Shown here: one piece after another, positions 13,901-25,945 of the stretch
Layout of the letters: each line of letters begins with the position of its first letter
How positions within the stretch are numbered: position 1 is the stretch's first letter
Origin: Burhinus oedicnemus
Lineage: Eukaryota; Chordata; Aves; Charadriiformes; Burhinidae
Reading direction: 5' to 3'
Length of the DNA stretch: 64,000 nt
Assembly: GCA_008921705.1 (NCBI GenBank)
Contig: VFFE01009205.1
Span: forward strand, 3,881,740-3,945,739
The notes under the pieces: generated by a model
What the model was told of the DNA's origin: nothing
Databases searched by the model: none
The model's input: the letters and a program-made list of their open reading frames with translations, nothing else
Program-made: the position numbers and the translations under genes

Positions 13901-14956
13901 CTTGGTTCTCAGTAGCGAGAGCTGGAAGTCCCTTCACAGCTGTAGCAGCCAAATCTGTTCCAGACCCACTCTGCCCTCCTGGGGAGGGTTGGCCAAGCCC
14001 GAAGGCAGCCCCCAGGGGGTCTGTCCGCTGATGGGCGTCTGCGGGACTCCGCTCCCCAGAGACCAACGTCTGGTCTCCGACCAGCCCAGGAAAGCTCCTC
14101 ATGCTTCCCTGTGAGTCCAGCAACAGCTGTGTGCAACTGAGGGCAAATTTTAGCTGCGTCTGCTTGGGTGTCGAAGTTGAGTTTGGGAGGAAGAAAGCGA
14201 TTATCTTTCCCTCTGACTTCCGTGGCTTCTGGTCATGGCTGAGGTAAAGCCAGCAGCAACACCACTTCAAACACCGGCTCCTTAAATAACAATTTCTATC
14301 CGGAAGATTAAGGTGGCCATGGAGGAACCTCTCAGCTCTTGTTTTTATGCCCATTACGGAGAGGGAGCAGAAGCATGGTGGAGTTAAGTGTTGCCCTACA
14401 ATTACACTCGGTGCCTGTGACAAAGCCTGTGATCACGTATTTTTTTTGCTTCAGCTTCACTGACACCCCTCCCCTCCAAACCTCTGGGGCCTCTTAATTA
14501 CACTGGTGTAGAGAGCCAATCTTTCTTTTTTGGACGTGGCGTGCTTTTGCCCCTTGTTTCTCTATGCCCACTGCCTAGCTTAGTGGGTGGATGGGCAGGC
14601 AGGTGAGGATCAAGTGCTTGGGTCTGGGCTCCCAACTGGCCATTGCTGTGACCACACCGCTCCATAAAACCACCTAACACTGGTCCTGAGCAGTGCCAGC
14701 CTGGCCTTGCACAGTGGTCATATCCTGCCTCAATGTGTTTGGGCATCCCCAGCCAGCACCACAGCGAGCAGCGTGGGGTCCCAGCTCTCTTCTGGCAGTG
14801 CCCCTGCCCTGAGCTCACTGTCCGAGGGGACAATTTGTCCTGCTGTCCCAGAGAAACATCAATCCAATATAGCAGTACTTCTTGGAGGGGGCTCGGCTCT
14901 TACTTTTTCTTATGGTTGAGCCTATGAAAGATGATATTTGCATAAAAAATCATATT

Positions 14957-14987
14957 AAAAAAAAAAAAAGAAGAAAAAGAAAAAAAG
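14957..14987. repeat. A-rich low-complexity tract
   Basis: An A13 run followed by AAG/AAAAG units. It could be the tail of a decayed retrocopy, but I see no recognisable body upstream on either side, so I call it low complexity only. Confidence 0.8.
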
Positions 14988-16559
14988 GGGAATAGTGGTA
15001 TGAGCAGCAGCTGCAGGGAGATGCATCTGTGTCTAAGCTCAAGAGGCTCTGTCCCACCAGCCTCCTCCTTACATGGAGGTGCAGCGCTGTCAGCTACATG
15101 GTGGGTCTGTGCAAATAGAGGGGGAAAACCTGAAACCATGACTGCAATAATATAAAGTGAATTTAAGTGCCATCGTCTTCACATATATGTTCTCTGTCTC
15201 CTTTCCAGTCATTAGGGAACAAAGCAAATTAATGCCAACAGAGGCTGACTCAAACCTTTGCCCTCATTTAAGGGATTCCAAAAAATGCAGTTTTGTTACG
15301 TGCTGGAGCCAGCTGCCCTACAGCAGCTCAAGGACTAGAGCAGTCTCCGGTGTTTAACCAACGTGAAAAGCAGTGTGTTGCTAAAATTGCCAATGACCAG
15401 TACTGATCTCATACACTTCTAATTGACTAGGACTGAATTTATTGCCCTTATATATTTTTAGCAGACTGACTTTTTTCCACCCCTCTTTCTAAGATAAAAT
15501 GTAAAGAAATAAAAAACCTCAGCATAAAAGTAGTTATATAAAAAACTGTCCAAGCAAGCCAACCAAAAAGCAGTCAAGCATAGAATAAAACTAGAACATT
15601 CCACTTGTCTGTTTTGAGTAAGGTGCATGAAGTGCTAACTTAGCTTGTCCGGTTTGGGGGCAAAAACCTCCCAAATGTATGTGGATTGCAATGTTAAAAT
15701 GAGATATATTTGTGTAAGAGTGAAATCGTATTTAGGATAACTATGTTCAGAGTTTTTCTACTAAGAGATAGGTCAAAATGGGAACAAGATGGTGGTTTAC
15801 AGACCACAAAATGGTAGGTGGAGGCCCTAGGAGACGGCATGTATGAGCCAAGCCTGCTCTGCCACTGTAAGGGAATAGTACCGGTAACAGCTTCAAGAAG
15901 CTCGTAGCTTTGTATCTTGTTTTTCTATATCATTCTGGAATTCAGTATTATGTGACATGGCCTTTATGCTAACATAGACTTTTTGGAAAAAGTATAACTG
16001 TGTCTCAAGTGTGATTTTTCAAAAGAAGCGGCCAAATTCCATGCTCCTCCATTAGTAAACTTGCACACTAACAGGACCGGAGCTCTGCTTTTCTGTGGAA
16101 TACGCATTTATTTATGGTCTGAACGTGAAATCAAAATTTGTCAAGGCACTGCCTATGTAAATTATCTTCTCTGTTCCTGATGCCACATGATGTCACCATT
16201 GACATCAACCCAATAGATAAGGATGCCAGGATTCCTTACTGGATTGAAAAAAAGGGGAGGAAAGCATAAAATCAGGAATCTCACGATGAAAAAGTAAATA
16301 CTCAATGTAAATGCTCACTGGAGCAGGTTCCAGTGCGTGGGCATACAGGTCCCATCTGGTCAATAGGGGCTGTGCTTGTGGCTTTGCAATATGGTTTGGG
16401 TTTCAGTTGCAGAATTACATAGAATTTGTATTTGAATCCAACATAATTTAAATAAAAGAATTAGGTATTGTTCAGTGCATGGAATAAATACTTATCATCA
16501 GGAAATAAAGACCCGTGATGTGTATTTGTTTGGTGTCATAATGACAGAGAAGGCAGGTG

Positions 16560-16960
16560 AAGATGATCAACTTTTCCAATTAAGAATTTCCACAGCTACC
16601 GCTTTCAAATGCCCAGTCTGACATTAGTAAAACTGCTGTCGATTTCCTTAACAGCAGGATCAGGCTCCGCCTGTTGCCAGTTGATCTCTTAGTAATTTTT
16701 TAAGAATGTAAGAATCAAATGACTTTTTATAATTCTCAACAGGCAGAAGGTTATAGATACGTCGCTTTTAAGTGCTGAGCACCTGGCTCTGACAGCTTTC
16801 ACATCAGCAAGCCTTAAATGCAGTTATTTATGACTACTATACTACAGAATATGGTTGCAGATGATAATGGTATTTTTTAATTCTGGACTCTGAAAAAACT
16901 CAAGATATCACTTGGTTCTGAATATGGGTAATATATAAGTATTTCAAGATTACTTTAGTC
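16560..16960. promoter_or_regulatory. Candidate conserved noncoding element shortly upstream of the 60-base exon
   Basis: Non-repetitive sequence 0.4-0.8 kb before the small exon. It contains CCAATTAAG, CTTAGTAATTTTTTAAG, a TGACAG word (MEIS/TGIF-like) and an E-box CACCTG. It has no open frame. The complexity and motif density are typical of conserved noncoding sequence, but that is inference from composition. A cross-species alignment would decide. Confidence 0.2.
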
Positions 16961-17384
16961 AGGCAATTTTCCCTTCATAGGACAATTCTTTAGAATGACC
17001 TGTTACAGCATACATTTCAAAAATGACCCCTACATTTACAATGGCAATTTTGTACATGCAAGTTGTTGTGAATGTACAAAATTTCAAATATGAATACTTA
17101 GCAGCTAGTGATATTTAAACGTCTATTAAAATTTCACGTGAACTTACTGTTACCTGTTCAGGAGGAAACTGCAAACAGAAATCCCATATTTAGGTTAGAA
17201 CATAGGGAAAATCTCTTTACTAAACTTCCACCTTATGAATTATTTTACAGAAAGCAGTAAGTTCTTTTTCACCAGTGCAGAAGTCTGTTTTACTACTTAA
17301 TGTCATAGCGGACCTAGTTTTCTGTGGCTTTGCTTTCCAGTTGGCTTGTTTTAGCAATCACAACTTATTTTTGTTCTTTTTCAG

Positions 17385-17444
17385 TTGAAGAGGGTGAATC
17401 TTCAGATTTTGCTTTGACCTGGGACTCATCAGTGACTCAATCAG
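17385..17444 (+). CDS. ZNF423: ZNF423 internal coding exon (60 bases, N-terminal region)
   Basis: A 60-base exon bounded by a strong acceptor (T-rich tract then TTTTTCAG, ending 17384) and a near-consensus donor (TCAG followed by GTAAAT). With one G supplied by the previous exon it reads VEEGESSDFALTWDSSVTQS, and the final G begins the next glycine codon. As I recall it, the human ZNF423 N-terminus has [20 protein letters not shown] here, so about 15 of 20 residues match. The segment follows the variable first exon and precedes the acidic linker and first finger. Phase is 1 at both ends, so skipping it would keep the frame. It has no domain of its own. The full protein is a nuclear factor of about 30 zinc fingers that partners EBF1 and BMP-activated SMADs. 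Start and end come from splice signals plus homology, and the in-frame join to the exon at 45044 supports them. Confidence 0.93.
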
Positions 17445-18524
17445 GTAAATATTTTAGGTTCTTCTGATTGCAAAAACTGCCAGAAAGCTGCCAGGCTTTT
17501 TACAGGAACTGTATTTTGTATGTCACATTCCTGTCTCAAATCCAAGACTACCCACTGCAACACAATTTTTATATCAGTTCCATATGGTCAATAAAATCTA
17601 TTACATACAGAGACTAATATACTCTTATCCTCCAGAGAGCCATTCTTTCTTCTTGTGGGCACGCTGAAACGGGTTGTGATTTCTCCAGTATAACCACTTT
17701 GAAGTTTTCTGCAATGGGCACTGTTGCACATTCATTCCAATCTAATTACATAAAAGCTACTTTAATAGGAATTTTAAACTTTGGTCTCAACTGGAGTGTG
17801 TGTATTTCTCCTCTTGGAGGAAATTGGAAAGTACTGTCAGGGCTGGAGAATAAAAGTGCTACATCGCCATGGTAGAAAGATTTAACATTTGAAGCAGCTT
17901 TTGGTCTGCTTGATAGTAATAACACTTAAACATTTTTCAACTGTGTTATATTGATAATTTGAATAAGAAAGAGCCTCAAGAAACTGAACAGGACAAATCA
18001 AGTTTGTCTGTAGTTGTGTAATATGTATTGGTAAGACAAACGTGAGGGTAAATGTTAGATTAGTTTACGTTTAAAGTAACAGGCCACATTTCAGTCACTG
18101 TTTGTGTCCTGTGTAAAGATATTTTACTGTCTATTACATCTTTAGCATTTATGGAATTCTCAGAATATTTTTGATTTTGAAGCCAGTAACTTTTTCTGTG
18201 CTGTCTTCGTACTAGATTGTGATGATGGTATTCTCTTAGAAGCTCAGCAGAGCTCAGAAACTGAGCAGTAATATGAAAATTAACAATGGTGCTGCATTCC
18301 TGGTTAGCATGGGTTTTATAAAAGTCACGGGGAGACTGGCTCACAGGAGATTTTTCTCACTGAAGTCAGCATCTAGCTGGTCTTGAAGGCATAAGCTGCC
18401 TTTGTGTGGCACTTGGCGGCATTTCACTTTGTACCAACTGCACTCTCTGCGCTGGGTGCACCTTCTCTGGATGCCACGGCTGTTGGAACGGTTTGTGTTT
18501 TCAGTAGTCTTTGATAGCGAATAT

Positions 18525-18551
18525 TGCTGCTGCTGCTGCTGCTGCTGCTGC
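18525..18551. repeat. TGC/CAG trinucleotide repeat, nine uninterrupted units
   Basis: A pure (TGC)9 run, 1.1 kb past the small exon and inside the intron. On the minus strand it reads CAG/GCA/AGC and gives the poly-serine in a chance frame. The repeat may vary in length between individuals. No function is implied. Confidence 0.95.
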
Positions 18552-19656
18552 TCAAACCCCCAGCTGTGATGTCGAAGGCCCCTTTGTGCCTGGAGCTAAC
18601 GGCGCATGAAAAGAGCGCTTGCCAGCTCCCTTGCTTGACCTTCGTCTCAAACAGCAGTGGAGCGGAGTTACCGGTGTTATCTATCACAAATCTTGAATTG
18701 TATTGAATTTAACACAGGCTGAGGTTCAAAACAGCAACAACAACAACAAAAATCATTTCTGTGCAGAGCGGGAGTTAATTTGGGATTTCTGGATGGTATT
18801 GGGGACTACGCTGTAAGTAAAAGCTTGTGAAAGGCTTTTCCCAAATTAGTGGAGACTCCATTTTTCTCCATTTACTCCCACAATTACAGCTCTCATTCAA
18901 GACGTCGGATGTGGGATAAAATGTATTGTATGTGTGATTTATGGCAGCTTAAGGAAAATGTGTGCTAATGGGGGGATTTTCCTCTTAATATGTTTAGTAG
19001 CTACAGATGTCAATCTTGCATGCGTATAAAGATACAATACAGTATCCTATGAAGACAGGACACAGTGCATGGGACAGAGGTTGCTGGCTGGAAGATGACT
19101 GAGGAACTACATAGAAAAAGCTTAAAAAGCCCAATACGTGTGGTGCAGCCTTGTGGAGTCACTGGCTCTTGTGTGGTGTGCCTCCAAAGCTATATTCAGT
19201 AACTGAAACCAGTCCCTCAGTCCCAGTGTGCAAGACTTTCATTATGTTCTTTTATGATCTTCCTGTTTGCATTAGCTCCAGTGGTGTGATGTTGAACTTC
19301 AATAAAGGGTGAAAAAACACGCTTCAACTTCTCGTTTCATGCCCCTTCCTTCCCCGGCCCAAAATGACAAAATTGCCTCCCCTTCCTTGACCCCCCCAAC
19401 AGAAGAAAAACCAAAAGGCCAAACCCGGGACTTGTTAACTCTGAAACATTTGCCAGATGTTTCAAATTAACATATTTCTCTCCCTTCTTCTCCTGTGCGT
19501 GTTTGTACATCTCTGTGTGTGTGCAAACACATACAAAGCGACTTCTGAAAAATTCTGCTGGCACTCCGCGCAGCTGCTGTGGGCCAGGGGAGCGGCGCTC
19601 CCAGCGTGGTGCAATGCATAGGGACAGCAAGAGCAGGTAGAGAGTCCTTTGTAAAC

Positions 19657-19675
19657 TTTTTTTTTTTTTTTTTTT
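19657..19675. repeat. T19 homopolymer
   Basis: An uninterrupted T run, that is poly-A on the minus strand. No retrotransposon body is recognisable next to it. Confidence 0.9.
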
Positions 19676-20274
19676 AATACTAGCAAAGTATTTATATAGA
19701 TGCAGCTGTGGGGAGAGAAGGTGCATTTGCTCCTGTATCTTATTTTGTTCATCAAACCAGTAGAAGCTGTACTGGAAATTTTCTTGTGAGTACAAGTTGA
19801 ATCTGCAGTGATGGGGTTGTCCACGTAGCTGTAAGAGCTTTCTGTCCCCAGGGCAGGCATAAGCACTTGTAGGTGCAGGGCAAGACACATCAAAGACTGG
19901 TGTGTTGCCTCTAACGGTGGGCTGGCCCCTCTGCTACTGAAGGGCGCACGGTTGGTGCATCCCTGACTGTGCCGCAGCACTGGGCGAGGGGCTGCTTGTG
20001 GGAGCTGCTTGGTGCAGCTGGTGGAGATTTGGCAGTGGACATGTTAGCAACAGAAATCCTGCGCTCGGGTCTGTTCGGTGATGGCTTAGCACAGGGCACC
20101 ATCCTTTTTCCTATGGCAGGGTTATGTGCGGAAGTTGCTGTCTGCTCTGGCTTAACTGCTCGATCCTGGTAAAACCTGCGAAGGTAAAATGCTTTGCAGG
20201 AATCCAACCCTTGGCGTAGTTTCACTGAGGAATTTATTCAAGTACTTTACATACAACTACAAATAGTTTTATGA

Positions 20275-20290
20275 TTTTTTTTTTTTTTTT
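20275..20290. repeat. T16 homopolymer
   Basis: A simple intronic homopolymer with no recognisable element attached. Confidence 0.9.
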
Positions 20291-22397
20291 ACCACAATTT
20301 AAAGGCTGTATGTATTAACTTAAAGAATCAGGAAAATGTATAAGGAGGCAGAGGCTGCCCTCGCACCAGGGTAAATAACCTGGGTGTCCACCAACCCTGT
20401 TTAACAATGGGCATATAGCGAACTTCCTTCCTCTTCAGGTCTTGTAAACACTTTTTCCGTAAGGTCAAAAGAAGAAAAAAAGCTTTTCCTTTTCTCTGTT
20501 AATCTGAGGACTTAGCTTGCTGTTAAACAGCAGGTCAGTAGTGTTTTGCTGTGTAAGAGGCAGAGATATTTTCTGTCCCAGCGGAAGAGCGCAGCCAAGT
20601 GCTCCTTCCTCCTGCTTTTCCCTCTTAACAGCAAGTGCAGCCCTTGAAGCCCGTCCATCTCACCCCGCAACACTAGGGAGGGTGGGCTGAGCAGGGCGGC
20701 CGGGGGACCAGGCAAGCGCCCGCCTCTGCTTTGCCTAAGGGTATTCTGCTCCTTCAAAGCCAAGAGGAAAATAAGATTCAATATTTGTCTGGCTGGACCT
20801 TTGCTTTGCAATGCTGCATTGCTGTTGTAATACATCACGAGAGTATTATCTTGAGGAGCAACAAGGGACATTTTAAAGAAGTAAAAAGTCTTACTAAATA
20901 TATAGAGAATTTAAGGCATTTTAAAGGCCTATGAAAGCATTTTACATGGGGGTTGCTGGGGAATTTCTCATTAGCCTGACTGTGAGGCCCTGGGGAAGCT
21001 CGGCTGAATTGTCTGGGGCAAACGACAGATTCTGTCTTCTCCTTAGGAGCCTGCAGACCTAAAAGCCTCATTTTTTTGGTGTCTGCTTCTGAGGTAACCG
21101 AAGGTATCTTATTTCTGTACGCAGCTATGAGTTATGATACTGATCAAGAAAGAGTTAGGGAAATAGGGGACTGTGGACCCGTAGCCTGAGTGCTTGGGAC
21201 AAATGGCACAGGGTCTGTCTCAGTGCATGTGTGTTTGCAGAACGTGCGAGGATCTTTGCAGCATTTACTACTGGAAGGACTTCTCCAGTGCCAGTGCCCA
21301 ACCATCCATTAGCACACATTCAATTATAACATTCCAGAAATCATGAAAATAAATTACAGGTTGGTATTTCCCTGCTTCCCCATTAGCTCCAGGTTGCCTG
21401 TCCCTGCCACCAAGCTCGCTGCAGTGACTGGGCATGTGTGCAAGGGACGTGGTAACAAAGCGCAGCATGGAAAAAAAACAAACCAACACAACGTTTTAGG
21501 ACACAGACATTTGATGTTTTGCCATTAAGAGTTCTCCCATGTGCTTGTTTTATACAGGACACTACTTTAGATTTTTAATTGCCTTCTGCAATTTCTTTTA
21601 AAGTTTCCCTCCTTTAAGGAGGAAAAAAAGAAAAGGGGAAGTAGCAGCTTTTGAGAAATGAACCACAAAATAAAAGAAAACCAGCCTGTGGTCATTTCTT
21701 TTCCCCTCTCTTCTGCTTTGCATTGCATGTCCCAGCTATGTAAATCACAATTTTCACTTGGTATCTAAAGAGAAGGAACATCTTGACACAGTTTGGAGAC
21801 TTATTTTCACTCGGCTGTCAAAGCCAGTGTCGGGGCGTTTTTAAGGCCGTCTCTGCTGCTCGGGGTTCTCCTTGCCTGTTCCCTGTGCTCTTCTCCACCA
21901 TTGGTCTTCTGATCTCGGCACTGCTGCTGTCCACTCCCCAAACGTTGAGCATTTCTGTTCTCCTCTTACTGTTTTGTAGGGTTGGGTTTAATTTTGGCTG
22001 CCAAAGGAGCAAAAAGGATGAGAAAGCCGGGGTCTCATGAAGCAAACAGAGACTTGCTCCTGCAAGTATTTGTGTGTTAACTTTTTCCCCTTTTCTGTTT
22101 ATTCAGGTAAGCAACAGAAAATGTTTTCTCCTTCCTCACCTTTCTCCTTTTGATGGCCTGTTGGGCCACACAAAGTTTGATGTCCCCTCAGCCATCCTCC
22201 AGCACCCTGGGCTTGCACGCCCCGGCAGGGTCCACTGCCTGGTGCCCACCAAGACCACCATCTTCGCAGGACCCCATTCCCTGTGGTCTCACAGTACCCA
22301 GGGCTGTCCCTGCTCTTTGCTCATGTTCCCCGGCAGCTCCCACGGAGCCCCTGCTGGTCCTGCCCCAGCCACATGACCCGCTGAGCATGGGCTGTGC

Positions 22398-22402
22398 CAG
22401 GA
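22398..22402. repeat. Left target-site duplication (CAGGA) of the solo LTR
   Basis: Five bases directly preceding the LTR terminus, repeated exactly at 23082-23086. The perfect match suggests the insertion has not been disrupted since it formed. Confidence 0.85.
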
Positions 22403-23081
22403 TGTTATGGTTTGAAGAACCCATAACAATTTATTGTTGTTTAGACAATTATTCTATCACTTGATGACCCCTCCCCACCCAGGAAGGGAAATTGGGGAAA
22501 CAACAAGGAAACCCAAGGGTTGAAATTTAAACAGATTTAATAGAATAATACTAAATGATTAACATTAATAGTACTAAAGAACCAATATTGATCCCGATAC
22601 CACTATAAAATATACAAGGATTATACTCGTCCAACTATATCAGTGTGAAGCTGTGCACTCCCAGCAATGGACAGCAAATATTGGACACTGCGAGCACTAC
22701 GGCTTCGTGAGGAAGGGAAGGCCTCGGTGGTCCAGCACCAGGGCAAGAAGTTCTCAGGATCACAGCCATCATAGAAGAGGAAAACTCCTCAGCAAACTTT
22801 CTAATGTATGTGGAATATGACGTTCGTGGTATGAAATAATCCTGTTGGCCAGCCTGGGTCAAGTACCGGGTCTCACTTCCCCTTGTCTCCGCACCTGGCT
22901 AGCTTGAAAACACCGAGACCTTGAAACCTGCACACCATAGCCGGCTATAAAGTAAATAATTTCACAAATTCAGGCACTAAAGTCTTCTAAAAGTGCAGTT
23001 TTCACTAGTATCAGGAGTGACCTTACTGAAAAGTAAGATTACTGAAAGAGAAATTAATCCTGTGTTGCTCAAACCAGGACA
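22403..23081 (-). mobile_element. Solo LTR of an avian ERVL-type endogenous retrovirus
   Basis: A 679-base LTR lying antisense to the host gene. Read on the minus strand it begins TGTCCTGGTTTGAGC, the typical start of avian ERVL-like LTRs, and ends CCATAACA, giving the canonical TG...CA termini. Exact 5-base target duplications CAGGA flank it at 22398-22402 and 23082-23086; a 5-base duplication fits ERVL-type integration. Near its minus-strand 3' end lie TTAAATCTGTTTAAATTTCAACCC, then a G-rich stretch, then an AATAAA signal (plus-strand 22430-22435). That order is the usual one in these LTRs. A TATA-like word lies near 22604-22613. There are no gag, pol or env sequences between the duplications, so it is a recombined solo LTR. 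The 75-codon frame inside it is not a gene. Confidence 0.88.
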
Positions 23082-23086
23082 CAGGA
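23082..23086. repeat. Right target-site duplication (CAGGA) of the solo LTR
   Basis: The partner of the duplication at 22398-22402, directly following the terminal CA of the LTR on the plus strand. The LTR end itself contains CCAGGACA, so a one-register ambiguity was considered. Placing the end at 23081 gives both the TG...CA termini and the duplication. Confidence 0.85.
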
Positions 23087-25603
23087 ATAAGCCTGGGAGG
23101 TCCATATGAGAGAGACTGCCCTCCCATAGACACCAAGCTATTTCTCTGTTTCTACATGTATTTTATTTTGTCTTATTTAACTTCTAAATGGCAGAACGCT
23201 GAAAGAAACCCTCCCATACATCCTCAGCATGAAATTCTGGGATGTCTGCTGCAGAGCATTGAAAAGGTCGGTCACAGTTCCATGGACATTAGAAACCTGT
23301 TATTTTGCAAGTACTCTGAAATTACCCATCCTGAGTGTCTTCACAAGCTCAGACATCTTCTAAAAGCTGATTTCATTAGAAGATCAATATGAGAAGATTC
23401 TGATTACAGTGCATAAGGATTTCCAAAGAAATAAACCATTGAACTTAGCAAAGAACATAAGAGACTTTGATGATTTTCTTAGTTGAATATTTTCTCAATA
23501 TACCATGAAACGTTTGATCTCAGCTAGTTGGCTTTCTTATGTTGGTTCTAAAAACAGTGTCCTTGTCTCTGTGTGGACCTGCAGCATGCAGCCCAGTCAG
23601 TATAGTCAGGTTCTTAAAATTTTAAATCTCTGCTTTGGAAGCAGCCAAAATCCAAATAAATGCAAAGTAGAAGTAAAGCTAGGGAGGTTTGTAGCTCTGG
23701 CTTCTGCATTCCTTGTTTATTCTAAGTTGATATTTTGGGTTTTTTTGGTAATGTGTGAGTTTTTATGATGTAGCATAGTCCTTTCAGAAGAGAAAAAAAA
23801 AGTTAATTCCCCTTTCCTAATTATAAAATCTAATTTTTAACTTCAATCTTTTACTTATAAATACTATTCTTTCTTTTTAAAAAGAAAGTACTTTTGATAG
23901 TGTTTTCTCAAACAGAATGTGAAGTGATAGAAAGTGCGTGATACTCTGATAATGTGGTGGTGGGTGAATGTCCATGACAGATGTAAGATTTTTGGAGCCG
24001 GCATAATACAGAAAGAAACAAGATGAGTAATAATAAACCCTTCCCAGATTACTCTGTTTGTAGGAGCTCATGGCACAACTCTGCATCTGCAGGCACGAGG
24101 GCTTCCTGGGAGCAAACCTCTGCTCCAGCGCTCCTGGGCTGGTGGGAAGGTGGACGTGGTGCTGCCGGAGGAAGCTGTTGGCTGGAGTGACAGGGGGTCC
24201 TTGGGGGTCCCCAAGGTCCAGCTGACATTCTGCGGCTGCAGCAACTTCAGGGAAATGAGAAGTATAAAAAAAAAATGAGATTCCTTGCCGCGTGTGGTAC
24301 GGTGCAGCACTGACACGTGCATCTGTCATGGAAACAGCCACCCCGCGAATCCACGGAGGCGTCTCTGGTGGTGCAGCACCATAGGTGTTCCCCTCTTGTT
24401 TGAGGAGGGAATCTCCGGCAAGAAGGAGCGATCTTCAGATGTGAGCACAGCATGGGTGTCAGTATTTAAATCAGAAGCACACACCTGTGTATTACGGCAT
24501 TTCCTAGAAAATACTTACTATTAAAAATGTTAATTGGGAAAATTATAGCGGTAGCACAGAGGAGGAGAATTAATTTCCATGGTAAAAGAGGGGAGGAAAG
24601 AAAAGCTTATTTCAAAGTGAGCTATCAAGTGCTCCCCCTACCCCCTCACCCACCGGTTCCTAGGCTTTTTAAAGACAGTGTCTGGTGGAAAGCCGGTCTG
24701 CTTAAGAGAAGCTGAGCAAGTGTGGTGTATCGCAGTGTGTCGTTGCTCTTGCCAAGCGTCCCAGTACCTAAAGCCAGGCCCCCTAAATTGCTACAAGCAA
24801 TGTCTGTAAAGGGGAGGATTTCTGCAGGCTGCGGGGCCGCAGCCCTGTCTGGCCATGCTGGCGAGGGGCCGTGGGCTCGCATGCGCTGGGCTGCTGGTGG
24901 GCAGCAATGTTTCAGTCAAATCTGGGAGTATCCCTGGGTCATCAGTCATTGGGTTAACCTCATCTGAAGTCTTGTGGGCTTGGTGTATCTGCTGGCATGG
25001 GCCACTATGGGTCGGGGGATGTTCCCATAGGGTCTTGGGTCATACAAGTACGCCATCAGTGCAAATGGTTGCACATGTGAGTGTATCCTTTTGGGACTGG
25101 CAGGGGTCACGTCCCCATCTTGCCAGAAATGTTTTTTTTTCCCTGTGGCAAATTTACTTTTTATTTAAAGGTGTGCCTGTTGGTGCTTTATCTGCTGGGA
25201 GACTGTAACGCCGTGTTTCATTTCCTTGCACTGACAGAAGGAAGTCGTTCACTTTCATGGGTGGACCCTCAGGCACAGCCTTCCTGGCTCTCCAACCCTT
25301 GCTAGTGTTCAGGGCTCCCACAGGTATGAACATCCCAGTGAAGGATGCTGTCATTGAGCTGGAGGCAGCTCTGGAGAGGAGCGAGGCATAGCATAGCACC
25401 TTCCCATCTTCTTCACACTCCTGCTCTCCTTTCCTGTGTTTCTTTCCAGTGATGCTACCTTGTCCTCTCTTGCTGCCCAAGCGAAGGCCTGTGATTAGAT
25501 TAATGCTTTCTGTGTTTTCAGATGAAAATTATATCTGTTGTTTACAATAGCCTTCAGGAGCCTAACTAGCAGTAATGGGCTCCTGTAAAGCAAAGGAGAT
25601 GCT

Positions 25604-25785
25604 AGGCTGAATATCAGGAAACATTTCCCAGTAGTGGGATCTAATAGACTCTGGTATTATCTCCCATCACTTTGGTCGTTTTCAAACCTGACTGGACAAA
25701 GTGCTTGAAAATACACTGGAACAGTCTTACATTAGCAGAGGGGTGGATAAAATCACCTGATAAGTCCTTTTCATCTCTAATTTAT
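25604..25785 (+). mobile_element. Old CR1 non-LTR retrotransposon fragment (3' region)
   Basis: The sequence follows the order of the amniote CR1 3' region. It starts with AGGCTGAATATCAGGAA, then a block on loss of TTTCC and 'GGTATTATCTCCCA', then GACTGGACAAAGTGCTTG, and ends with CTTTTCATCTCTAATTT, the counterpart of the usual CCTTCCAGCCCTAATTTT ending. Divergence is high and several small gaps are needed, so this is an old copy. Plus orientation. The borders are approximate, and no reverse-transcriptase coding region remains. Confidence 0.7.
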
Positions 25786-25894
25786 CCAGTTCTGCTGCGC
25801 TCTGGATTTGCTGATCTCCTGCAGACTTGAGGACAGAAGCAGACTGAATGGTCAGGCAAATTGTGCTTTCTAGAGCTTATTTCGGTAAATATTT

Positions 25895-25945
25895 TTACGT
25901 AGGATCTCAAAGCACTTTACAAATGCTAATTAAGCCTCCCAACCT
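25895..25945 (+). mobile_element. MIR-like ancient SINE fragment
   Basis: GGATCTCAAAGCACTTTACAAA followed by a TAATTAA-CCTCCCAAC stretch matches the well-known 3' part of amniote MIR elements (...CTCAAAGCACTTTACAAAC...TTAATCCTCACAAC). Only about 50 bases are convincing. The later block that normally reads 'CCCATTTTACAGATGAGGAAACTGAGG' is not clear here. This is probably a very old remnant, lying between two CR1 fragments. Confidence 0.55.

Larger units (their letters stand above)
1..17384 (+). other. ZNF423: ZNF423 upstream intron (3' part)
   Basis: Noncoding sequence that runs into the acceptor of the small exon at 17385. It ends in a good pyrimidine tract and the acceptor TTTTTCAG (17377-17384). 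I looked for the two known N-terminal starts of this protein, MSRRKQ-type and MHKKR-type, in the plus strand and found neither, so the first coding exon should lie upstream of the window. The stretch holds short microsatellites, A- or T-runs and local duplications, listed separately, and a possible conserved block near 9.0-9.6 kb. Open frames here are short, occur on both strands and resemble no family I know. The intron assignment depends on the exon identification downstream. Confidence 0.8.

Noticed and set aside
13884..14423. 179-codon minus-strand open frame
   Set aside because: No recognisable domain, no splice or promoter context, and overlapping frames on the other strand. G+C-richer sequence with few stops explains it.
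1..17384. Search for the first coding exon (MSRRKQ-type or MHKKR-type N-terminus)
   Set aside because: No ATG with either following sequence and a phase-1 donor was found on the plus strand, and there is no strong CpG island. The exon is most likely upstream of the window.
19337..19888. 183-codon minus-strand open frame with a lysine run
   Set aside because: It runs through a T19 homopolymer, and a second frame of similar length overlaps it by most of its length. Not protein-like.
22635..22862. 75-codon minus-strand open frame inside the solo LTR
   Set aside because: It lies wholly within LTR sequence between the target duplications. LTRs of this type do not encode a known protein.
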